Source: an uncultured Sulfitobacter sp.
GTDB lineage: Bacteria > Pseudomonadota > Alphaproteobacteria > Rhodobacterales > Rhodobacteraceae
Length of the DNA: 64,000 bases
Direction: 5' to 3'
NCBI GenBank assembly: GCA_947501805.1
Contig: CANMXJ010000006.1
Coordinates: forward strand, 175,977-239,976
The notes under the pieces were generated by a model, which saw only the letters and a list, made by a program, of their open reading frames with translations, had not been told where the DNA came from and searched no databases. Below, one piece after another: positions 51,110-59,224 of the stretch. Numbering within the stretch: position 1 is the stretch's first letter; every line of letters starts with the position of its first letter. Position numbers and translations under genes: made by a program.

Positions 51110-51907
51110 ATGAAGAGTGAACCTGCCGATAGCATAAGTCAAAGCGATGACATGGATCCGGCGCGGGCGAATGCCATGCGCATCGCATTGGGTCAGGGCC
51201 CTGATGTCGAGCAAGGCAGCGCGTTGCCACCTTTCTTTCATCAGCTTTATTTCTGGACTCCCGCGCCGCCTGACGCGCTTGGCCGCGATGGACATCCCCG
51301 CGTCGGCGGGTTGATTCCGGATATGGGTTTACCGCGCCGTATGTGGGCGGCGGGCCGCGTCGTGTTTCTTGCACCGTTGCGGGCGGGTGTCATGGCCGAG
51401 CGGACCACAGTTTGTGAAAGTGCACAGCGCAAACAAGGCCGCAGCGGGCCGCTCGGTTTTGTGACCTTGCGCCATGATGTGCATCAGAACGGCAGGCTGT
51501 GTTTGAGTGAATGGCAGGAATTGGTCTACCGCGAGGATGCCGAGGCGGATGCGCCAGCGCCAACTGCACCTGTTGCGCGAACGGATGAGACACACCGCGA
51601 GGAAACAGTTTTCTCCTCCACTCTTCTTTTTCGCTATTCCGCGCTGACCTTTAACGGGCATCGTATCCACTACGATCTGGATTATGCCCGCGATGTCGAA
51701 GGGTATGAAGGGTTGGTGGTGCATGGGCCGCTGCTTGCACAATTGTTGATGGTAATGGCCGAAAAACATCTTGGCCCGCTCAAGACATTCCAATTCCGCG
51801 CCACCGCGCCATTGATGCACTTCGAGACGGCAACGCTGTGTATGAAGGGACGCGATTTATGGGTGCGCGGTCCGGACGGGCGGCAGTGTATGACAGCCAG
51901 TTGTTAA
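51110..51907 (+). CDS. MaoC/FAS1-like dehydratase (hydroxyacyl-CoA or mesaconyl-C4-CoA hydratase-like)
   Basis: FFHQLYFWTPAPPDALGRDGHPRVGGLIPDMGLPRRMWAAGRVVF; FNGHRIHYDLDYARDVEGYEGLVVHGPLLAQLL hot-dog motif. Confidence 0.85.
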   Translation: MKSEPADSISQSDDMDPARANAMRIALGQGPDVEQGSALPPFFHQLYFWTPAPPDALGRDGHPRVGGLIPDMGLPRRMWAAGRVVFLAPLRAGVMAERTTVCESAQRKQGRSGPLGFVTLRHDVHQNGRLCLSEWQELVYREDAEADAPAPTAPVARTDETHREETVFSSTLLFRYSALTFNGHRIHYDLDYARDVEGYEGLVVHGPLLAQLLMVMAEKHLGPLKTFQFRATAPLMHFETATLCMKGRDLWVRGPDGRQCMTASC

Positions 51908-52995
51908 AGGTTGTCTGTGACGCGAAAACCGTCTGGTATGGTATCACGTCCCTCCAATATCAGGTCGACCATTACATGCGCCACCTTGGGTGCCATGCCA
52001 AATCCGATCTTGAATCCGCCATTGGCGATGAAATGATCTGGCCTGTCGGGAGAGGCGCCCAACATCGGGGCACGGCTGCGCGCACGGGGACGGACACCGG
52101 CCCAACGCTGGACAACCTGTGCATTGTCCAAAACTGGTACAGCGGCGCGCGCTTTGGCAATCACCTCGTCTAGTAATACATCGGTTTCATCCGGAGATGC
52201 GTAATCCCGCTCGGATGTTGAACCAATCGCGACTGTGCCGTTCTGATGGGGAATGATATGAACACCATCTGCAAACAACTGGGCCATTCCGCGTGCGTCG
52301 AAGTCTAACAAAGCGGCTTGGCCCTTGACGCCATTTCCCATGCTGCGGGTATGGTTGGCAGTCATCTGTTCCAGACCAGCCACGCCTGTCGCCCAGAGAA
52401 CCTTACCGCTGTCCTTTGCATCGCGTGAAAAGCACACATCTTTGGCTCTCAACGCCAGGACAAGCGCCTCACAGGCTTGGCGCGGATGGATCAACGCGCT
52501 GAGCGTATCGCGGATTACGTAACCCGAGGGGGTGGCAGGTTCCCAAGCCGTATTTGATGCTGGGATCACCTGCCATTGCGCGTTGTCCTGCCACACGTCT
52601 TGTGCGGTTGTCTGGCGTTGCTGTGCCAATGCAAGTGCGTGATCATTCTGTACCGGTTGCAAGCGCCCATTGCGCGCGTAACCTGCTGAACCACCGCCCG
52701 CTTTTTCCACCTCAGCCCAGAAACCGTCCGCCATTAACAGGCTCTCAAGTTGAAATGCTTTCTTGGCGTTCCAGTTCTCCGGCACATGCGGGGCCAGAGC
52801 GCCCACAATCCCGCCGCTGCTGCCGCTGGCGGGGCCGTTCGGATCGACAACTTGCACCTTTGCACCGCGCATCGTCGCGACCCATGCTATCGACAAGCCA
52901 AAGATGCCTGCCCCTCGAACCGTGATATCGCAGCTTGCCAATGGTTTCTCCTTGGCGCACATCTGGCGCGTGTTCCCTTTACGCGGTGTTTCCAT
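51904..52995 (-). CDS. FAD-dependent oxidoreductase, DAO family (candidate MnmC oxidase half)
   Basis: ITVRGAGIFGLSIAWVATMRGAKVQVVDPNGPASGSSGGIVGALAPHVPENW; C-terminal IANGGFKIGFGMAPKVAHVMVDLI. True start may be 52962. Confidence 0.8.
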   Translation of the reverse strand: METPRKGNTRQMCAKEKPLASCDITVRGAGIFGLSIAWVATMRGAKVQVVDPNGPASGSSGGIVGALAPHVPENWNAKKAFQLESLLMADGFWAEVEKAGGGSAGYARNGRLQPVQNDHALALAQQRQTTAQDVWQDNAQWQVIPASNTAWEPATPSGYVIRDTLSALIHPRQACEALVLALRAKDVCFSRDAKDSGKVLWATGVAGLEQMTANHTRSMGNGVKGQAALLDFDARGMAQLFADGVHIIPHQNGTVAIGSTSERDYASPDETDVLLDEVIAKARAAVPVLDNAQVVQRWAGVRPRARSRAPMLGASPDRPDHFIANGGFKIGFGMAPKVAHVMVDLILEGRDTIPDGFRVTDNL

Positions 52996-53668
52996 GCAGA
53001 ACCAGTCAGATCAGATCGAATGGCGGGACGGCGATGTGCCGGTATCGACGCTGTTTGACGATCCATTTTTTAGTCTAGAGGACGGTGTGGCCGAAACGGA
53101 GCATGTGTTTTTGGCGGGCAATGATTTGCCAGCGCGGTTCGCACAGGGATTTCATATTGCGGAACTGGGATTTGGCACAGGGCTGAACCTGCTTGTAGCA
53201 TGGGACGCTTGGATGAAGTCCACCCAACAGGGGTCGCTGCATTTTACCAGTTTTGAAGCCTTTCCAATCACACAGGCCGATATGATCCGCGCGCATCAAG
53301 CTTTTCCTGAATTTGACGGTCGTCGTGAGGCGCTTTCTTCTGCGTGGCACGGGCAGGGCGGTGTGATCGCGCTTGAAGGTTTGCAATTGAATGTCGTTGT
53401 TGGAGATGCGCGTGAGACTTTGCCGCAGTGGTCGGGCAAGGCGGATGCGTGGTTCCTTGACGGGTTTTCTCCGGCCAAGAACCCCGAACTTTGGTCGCCC
53501 GAGCTACTTGCTCAGGTCGGCAAACATACGTCTACGAATGGAACTGCTGCGACCTATACAGCTGCAGGCTTTGTGCGACGCGGTTTGACTGACGCGGGCT
53601 TTGACGTTGAACGCACCAACGGCTTTGGCCGCAAACGCCACATGACCCGCGCAAGGATGCCCAAATGA
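52994..53668 (+). CDS. mnmD: tRNA (mnm5s2U34)-methyltransferase MnmD
   Basis: WRDGDVPVSTLFDDPFFSLEDGVAETEHVFLAGNDLPARF...IAELGFGTGLNLLVAWDAW...DAWFLDGFSPAKNPELWS. Confidence 0.92.
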   Translation: MQNQSDQIEWRDGDVPVSTLFDDPFFSLEDGVAETEHVFLAGNDLPARFAQGFHIAELGFGTGLNLLVAWDAWMKSTQQGSLHFTSFEAFPITQADMIRAHQAFPEFDGRREALSSAWHGQGGVIALEGLQLNVVVGDARETLPQWSGKADAWFLDGFSPAKNPELWSPELLAQVGKHTSTNGTAATYTAAGFVRRGLTDAGFDVERTNGFGRKRHMTRARMPK

Positions 53669-54543
53669 GCCAGAGCAACAACATTCCCTTGGGCATTGGC
53701 CTGATGGTTGCGACAACATTTGTCTTTGCGGTTCAGGACGGTCTCTCGCGTCACCTTGCGGGTGAATACAATGTGCTGATGGTGGTGATGATCCGCTATT
53801 GGTTTTTCGCGGCCTTTGTTATTGCCATTGCACGGCGCAAGGCGGGTGGTGTGCGGGCTGCGGCCAGAACCTCACAACCTGTTCTACAGGGGCTTCGCGG
53901 CTTGCTGCTTGCGGCAGAAATTTGCGTAATGGTTGCTGCCTTCACTATCCTGGGTCTGGTCGAAAGCCACGCTGTCTTTACCTGCTACCCATTGTTTGTT
54001 GCGGCGCTATCCGGTCCTGTTCTGGGTGAAAAGGTCGGCTGGCGGCGTTGGGCGGCGATTGGTGTAGGCTTCATCGGTGTGCTGATTATTCTGCAACCAG
54101 GAATGGGCGTGTTTGAACCGGCCGCGGCGATCCCGCTTTTGGCAGCCGCAATGTTTGCCGTTTATGGTTTGCTGACCCGCTATGTGGCGCGCGAGGACAC
54201 CACCGCAACCAGCTTTTTCTGGACGGGTGTGATGGGATCTGTCGCAATGACATGCGCTGGCGTATGGTATTGGGAGCCGATGATCCCGACGGACTGGGTT
54301 TATATGGGCTTTTTATGCCTCACAGGCGTCACGGGGCATTGGTTGCTGATCCGCTGTTACGAGGTTGCGGAGGCCAGCGCGGTGCAGCCTTTTGCCTATC
54401 TGCAGCTGGTCTTTGCTGCGGTCATCGGGATCAGCATTTTTGGCGAAACTGTGCGCCTGAACGTGGCGATTGGTGCTGCTATCATCGTTGCTGCAGGGCT
54501 ATTCACCTTCTGGCGCGAGCGGCTTCAAAGTCGCGCCAACTAG
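53665..54543 (+). CDS. DMT/EamA family transporter
   Basis: Ten hydrophobic segments; EamA repeats; ATGA overlap with mnmD. Confidence 0.92.
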   Translation: MSQSNNIPLGIGLMVATTFVFAVQDGLSRHLAGEYNVLMVVMIRYWFFAAFVIAIARRKAGGVRAAARTSQPVLQGLRGLLLAAEICVMVAAFTILGLVESHAVFTCYPLFVAALSGPVLGEKVGWRRWAAIGVGFIGVLIILQPGMGVFEPAAAIPLLAAAMFAVYGLLTRYVAREDTTATSFFWTGVMGSVAMTCAGVWYWEPMIPTDWVYMGFLCLTGVTGHWLLIRCYEVAEASAVQPFAYLQLVFAAVIGISIFGETVRLNVAIGAAIIVAAGLFTFWRERLQSRAN

Positions 54544-56463
54544 TTCTTCGCTGAACGGGACCGGCAGTGGGTCTTTGCCCAGTCGCGCACGGTAGACGGG
54601 TAGGCTTTCGGTGACGCGCATGATGTAGTTCTGGGTTTCGCGAAATGGCACCATTTCGACCCAATCCACAATGTCGATGTCACCCTTGCGGGGATCACCG
54701 TAGTTTTCCATCCATCGCGGCGGACGTGCTGGTCCGGCGTTATACGCTGCGGATACCATCACGACGTTGCCGTCAAACCGCGCAGCCATCTGACGCAGAT
54801 ATTCCGCGCCCAAACGGGCATTGTAATCAGGGTCTGCGATCAACCTGTCGGTCGTATGTAATGCCAGAATGTTCAAATCTCGCGCTACGTCTTTGGCTGT
54901 CGCAGGCATGACCTGCATCAGGCCACGCGCGCCGACTCCACTTTGCACAACAGGATCAAATTCGCTCTCGCGCCGCGCAATCGCAAGGGTCATCTCGGGA
55001 AACATTGGCAGATCCATTTCCGTTAGGGAATGAAGCGGATAATAGGGGGCCGCGATCGTCAACCCACGCCGCGCGGCACGTTTGCCAATCATCACGGCAA
55101 GGTGCGGCTGGCCCGCGTCAATTGCTGCCTGACCCAAAAGTGCGATGTCTTCGGGGACCAGTTGCTCGGTCAAGTGGGTCCAGAACCGCTCGGCGAGGTT
55201 CAATTCGCCCGAGGCCTGCAATAACATGCCAATTTCGAATAACGGGTCTTTTGCGAGGGCGGAAGTACGCCAATCCTGCGCAGGTTTGTCTCCTGCGAGA
55301 GCCGCGTCAAAGGGCAAACCTCCTCTTTCGGCGGCCAGCAATCCGTAAAATGATGTTTGATATTGAGCGCCCATCGCATAAGCGACTTTCGCTTCATCTG
55401 CCTTGCCCATAGCCTCTAACGCACGGCCCTGCCAATATCCTGCGCGGCCCTGCGAAATAGGGGATCGAACTGCAGAGTCGTGGTTCAGGAAATGTTGATA
55501 GGCGGCTTCGGGGTCTTTGAGGAACCGCAATGCAATATATCCGGACAGCCATTCAAGGTCTGCATAATGCGACCCGCTCTCTAGAAAGTGCTGTGATGCC
55601 ATTGCATAGGCGCGTTTCTTGTCGCCAGAGCGCATTTCGCCACGTGCCAAAGCGCGACGGCGGTTCGCCCAGCTTTCCGGTCGGCCCAATGCCTCTGCGC
55701 TGACAGAGCGTTCCAGAAGCAGGTCTTTGGCGTCATTCACCAGTCCTTTGCGGATGCGCCATTCGAAACGGTCTGCCTGTAGTCCTGCATCTGCGGCTTG
55801 CGCGGCAGGCAGCGCATTGATCAGGTCGTTTACATTGCCCGCACGGCGCTGCAACGCGATGCGGGTTTCGGCCAGAGCGATGTCATCTTTGCTCACCAAA
55901 TCGAACATCTGCCGTGCTTCATCATGTTCTCGTTGCCACAGCATTGCGTCAAGACGGGCAGTATGATGCGGCTTCAAAAGGGCTTCGTGTTCCGCAAGGA
56001 AAAGCGCCTGTGAGGTCGCGTTCATCGGCATGGTGCGCCATGCCAACACAACATTTGCGTCTGCATCGCCCTGCTTGTCGGCCCGTGCCAGCGCAGCGGC
56101 ATGGGCGAGAACACCTCGCGGGGTTTGTGGTGCCATTTCAGCAAAGAACGACAGGATTGCGGTATCCTCTTCACGCATCACTGCATCTTCGGACTGTTTG
56201 CGCAGATATGCTTCACCTGGCCAGTCTGGGCGGCGGTCAAGGAACGCGCGGACTGCGGCGTAGGTGCCGCGCCCTGCGCGCAACCGGTGCCATTCGATTA
56301 CATCTGCGGCAGCTTGTCCGTCACGTGCAGCCAGCCGCGCTGCCCCCTCCCAATTACCGCCACGCATGGCCTCAATTGCCCAGCCCAGCGGGCGCGGACG
56401 TTCGGCAAACGCGGGCAAGGCAGTGACACAAACGAGCAGCAGTGCAGTCAGAATCCGTGTCAT
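54499..56463 (-). CDS. slt: Soluble lytic murein transglycosylase
   Basis: Signal peptide MTRILTALLLVCVTALPAFA; SLT motifs AIARRESEFDPVVQSGVGARGLMQVMPATAKDVA, AYNAGPARPPRWME. Confidence 0.92.
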   Translation of the reverse strand: MTRILTALLLVCVTALPAFAERPRPLGWAIEAMRGGNWEGAARLAARDGQAAADVIEWHRLRAGRGTYAAVRAFLDRRPDWPGEAYLRKQSEDAVMREEDTAILSFFAEMAPQTPRGVLAHAAALARADKQGDADANVVLAWRTMPMNATSQALFLAEHEALLKPHHTARLDAMLWQREHDEARQMFDLVSKDDIALAETRIALQRRAGNVNDLINALPAAQAADAGLQADRFEWRIRKGLVNDAKDLLLERSVSAEALGRPESWANRRRALARGEMRSGDKKRAYAMASQHFLESGSHYADLEWLSGYIALRFLKDPEAAYQHFLNHDSAVRSPISQGRAGYWQGRALEAMGKADEAKVAYAMGAQYQTSFYGLLAAERGGLPFDAALAGDKPAQDWRTSALAKDPLFEIGMLLQASGELNLAERFWTHLTEQLVPEDIALLGQAAIDAGQPHLAVMIGKRAARRGLTIAAPYYPLHSLTEMDLPMFPEMTLAIARRESEFDPVVQSGVGARGLMQVMPATAKDVARDLNILALHTTDRLIADPDYNARLGAEYLRQMAARFDGNVVMVSAAYNAGPARPPRWMENYGDPRKGDIDIVDWVEMVPFRETQNYIMRVTESLPVYRARLGKDPLPVPFSEELVGATLKPLAPEGE

Positions 56464-56594
56464 CACTTGCATTTCCTGTGGGCAAAGGGCTAGAGCCTTG
56501 CAACATATCCCATCAGGCGGCGCAATCAAATCACATCGCCGTCTACGTCCAAGACAGGCATCCCGCCTGCCAGCACAAATAAAGGAGCGTGCAC

Positions 56595-57470
56595 ATGTTC
56601 AAAGGCTCACTGCCTGCCCTCGTCACGCCGTTTCAGAACGGCGAGCTGGATTTGGACACGCTGAAAAAACTTGTCGAATGGCATGTTGGTGAAGGGTCCA
56701 ATGGCTTGGTTCCCGTCGGCACCACCGGCGAATCGCCGACTCTGACCCACCGTGAACACGAGAATGTGGTCGAGGAAGTCGTGAAAGCCGCCGCTGGCCG
56801 CATTCCTGTGATTGCCGGAGCGGGGTCCAACAACACGGTTGAGGCGATCCGTCTGGCACAGCACGCCGAGAAGGTTGGCGCGGATGCTGTTCTGGTGGTC
56901 ACACCATATTACAACAAGCCGACACAGCGCGGATTGATCGCGCATTTTACCGCCATCCATGACGCCTGCGCTTTACCGATTATCATTTATAACATTCCAC
57001 CGCGTTCGGTGATCGACATGACACCCGAGACAATGGGGCATCTTGCGAAGATGCCACGTATTGTTGGCGTTAAAGACGCCACAGGTGATTTGGCGCGGGT
57101 GAGCCTGCAGCGGATGACCTGTGGTGTAGATTTCTGCCAACTGTCAGGCGAAGATCCCACGGCGCACGGTTTCAATGCGCAAGGTGGTGTTGGATGTATT
57201 TCGGTAACGGCAAACGTTGCACCCAAGATGTTGAGCGAAATGCAGGCATTGTGCGCTGGGGGTGATTATGCGGCAGCACTGGCGATACAGGACAAGCTGA
57301 TGCCTTTGCACAAAGCGATCTTTACCGAGCCGGGTCTGGTGGGCGTAAAGTACGCGATGTCCAAACTGGATCTTTGTTCGGAGGAAGTGCGTTTGCCGCT
57401 AACGGGGCTGCTGGACGAAACCAAAGTTTTGATCGACAACGGCCTGCGTCATGCGGGTCTGCTTGCTTAA
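56595..57470 (+). CDS. dapA: 4-hydroxy-tetrahydrodipicolinate synthase
   Basis: [70 protein letters not shown]. Confidence 0.97.
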   Translation: MFKGSLPALVTPFQNGELDLDTLKKLVEWHVGEGSNGLVPVGTTGESPTLTHREHENVVEEVVKAAAGRIPVIAGAGSNNTVEAIRLAQHAEKVGADAVLVVTPYYNKPTQRGLIAHFTAIHDACALPIIIYNIPPRSVIDMTPETMGHLAKMPRIVGVKDATGDLARVSLQRMTCGVDFCQLSGEDPTAHGFNAQGGVGCISVTANVAPKMLSEMQALCAGGDYAAALAIQDKLMPLHKAIFTEPGLVGVKYAMSKLDLCSEEVRLPLTGLLDETKVLIDNGLRHAGLLA

Positions 57471-57481
57471 CACGTGATGAT

Positions 57482-57510
57482 CGTAGGGCGGCGTCGATCC
57501 CGCCCTACGT
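57482..57510. repeat. Hairpin between convergent dapA and soeC
   Basis: CGTAGGGCGG-cgtcgatc-CCGCCCTACG, perfect 10-bp arms, no T tract. Confidence 0.5.
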
Positions 57511-57516
57511 ATCAGA

Positions 57517-58389
57517 TCAGCGTTTGCCGTAATACAGTCCAACCACATGTTCCGCCTCGGCAAAGAACAGCCAGCGGGCAACAAGTACGCCTGCCACATG
57601 TGCCAGCACAGCAATTACCGCAAGGAAATGGTTGAATGGTAGCAACAACAGCAGGAACGGCAGGATGCTCATCAGCAAAAGCGAAATGACGCGCAGTTTC
57701 GAGGCGTGTTTACGCCCGATCACATAGACAAATTCGCGTAGCAGATAGTTGGTTCCGGTATGGGGGGGCTCAAATGCGCGCACCGAACCGACGTTGCCCA
57801 ATTGCGTTCCAGTGGCAATGTTGGTGCCGCTTTCGTCAAAACGCTTGTCGCCCAGCATCCATGTTACACCTTGCACGATGCCGGCAATCAGGATCAGGAC
57901 CAAAGCAGCAGAGACCTGTCCGGCCAGCAATGCACCCCCCGCAAGGGACAGCGATAGAAAGTTAACGGGCGTGAGGGGCATGTTCCAGCGTGGCACAGTC
58001 TTGAGCTGCGCGTAGATCATTGAGGTGGTAAAAACGGTGGCAAGCGAGAACAAGGCACCAAGGACGCCAAAGATGCTCCAGCGTGTCTCGAAGAAAACCA
58101 GCCCCGCCCCGTAAAGCGCCATCAAAACAAGAGCGGCAACAGCGCAGACCCCTTCACGGCTAAGCCAGCTCGAACGCCACTGGCTGAACGCCTTGAGGGC
58201 GCGTTCGGGATGGCCAAGATGGAAGGTCGAGGAGATCAGCCCGCCTACAGCAAGGATATAGGCAATGGCGAAAAAGGCGAAGGCGGATCCACCTGTGACG
58301 GCGGGTATGCCGAGGCCAAGCCAAACCAGCAGACCAAAGCCGAGACCGGAAAACACCGAGAAGAATATGACGGAAGGTGCCGGATGCAT
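57517..58389 (-). CDS. soeC: DmsC-family membrane anchor subunit (SoeC-like)
   Basis: FFSVFSGLGFGLLVWLGLGIP...GLISSTFHLGHPERALKAFSQWRSSWLSREG; multiple TM; start overlaps soeB stop. Confidence 0.8.
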   Translation of the reverse strand: MHPAPSVIFFSVFSGLGFGLLVWLGLGIPAVTGGSAFAFFAIAYILAVGGLISSTFHLGHPERALKAFSQWRSSWLSREGVCAVAALVLMALYGAGLVFFETRWSIFGVLGALFSLATVFTTSMIYAQLKTVPRWNMPLTPVNFLSLSLAGGALLAGQVSAALVLILIAGIVQGVTWMLGDKRFDESGTNIATGTQLGNVGSVRAFEPPHTGTNYLLREFVYVIGRKHASKLRVISLLLMSILPFLLLLLPFNHFLAVIAVLAHVAGVLVARWLFFAEAEHVVGLYYGKR

Positions 58390-59147
58390 CAGATTTTCTC
58401 CAGAGCTTTGTCGAGCCAGCCAAGGAAACCCTTGGGCTCGTTTATCACAGGTTCAAGGAAAGGGGCCAGAACATCAAACTCCGGACCAGCTTCGGGCAAG
58501 GTATCCTTGGGGCGCGGTGGGAGGTATTTGTTGACCGGTTTGGTGCCCTGTTCGGGCATCAGATCGACACCGCCGCGCTCCTGTACCAATTGACTGACTG
58601 CTGAGTCGGGATCACCCAGATCGCCAAAGTGACGTGCGCCGGCAGGGCAGGTGCGCACGCAGCTTGGTTCACGGTCGATCTCGGGCAGGTTTTCATTGTA
58701 GATACGGTCCACACAGAGGGTGCATTTCTTCATCACCTTTTCTTCTTGATCCATTTCGCGGGCACCATAGGGACAGGCCCATGCACAAAGGCCACAGCCA
58801 ATGCAGTCACTCTCGTTGACCAATACAATACCGTCTTCGACACGTTTGTAGCTGGCACCCGTTGGACATACCGTAACGCAGGGAGCGTCCTCACAATGCA
58901 AACACGACTTTGGGAAATGGATCAGCTGCGCTTCGCCTTGTGGTGGCTGTACCTCGTAGGAATGCACGCGGTTAAGGAACGTGCCTGACGGGTCCGCGCC
59001 GTAAGGGTCCTGGTCTGACAAAGGGGCACCATAGTTTTCGGTGTTCCATCCTTTGCAAGAGATCACACAGGCATGGCAGCCCACGCAGGTGTCGAGGTCA
59101 ATGACCAGTCCAAGCTTCTTGTCGGTATGGGTTGGGAGAGTGGTCAC
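58389..59147 (-). CDS. soeB: 4Fe-4S ferredoxin-type subunit (SoeB-like)
   Basis: GTG start; LGLVIDLDTCVGCHACVISCKGWNTE; CLHCEDAPCVTVCPTGASYKR; CIGCGLCAWACPYGAREMD. Confidence 0.82.
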   Translation of the reverse strand: MTTLPTHTDKKLGLVIDLDTCVGCHACVISCKGWNTENYGAPLSDQDPYGADPSGTFLNRVHSYEVQPPQGEAQLIHFPKSCLHCEDAPCVTVCPTGASYKRVEDGIVLVNESDCIGCGLCAWACPYGAREMDQEEKVMKKCTLCVDRIYNENLPEIDREPSCVRTCPAGARHFGDLGDPDSAVSQLVQERGGVDLMPEQGTKPVNKYLPPRPKDTLPEAGPEFDVLAPFLEPVINEPKGFLGWLDKALEKI

Positions 59148-59224
59148 AGTGTTACCTCCGGACGGGGGCCAAGGCTTTTGTAAAAGGCTTGGAATTCTTC
59201 TGGTAAGAAAAATGCGTTTCTCAT
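59144..59224 (-). CDS. Putative 26-aa micro-ORF between soeA and soeB
   Basis: MRNAFFLPEEFQAFYKSLGPRPEVTL*; ATG overlaps the soeA stop (ATGA) and its TGA overlaps the soeB GTG start (GTGA). Not in the supplied ORF track because of length. Confidence 0.45.
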   Translation of the reverse strand: MRNAFFLPEEFQAFYKSLGPRPEVTL

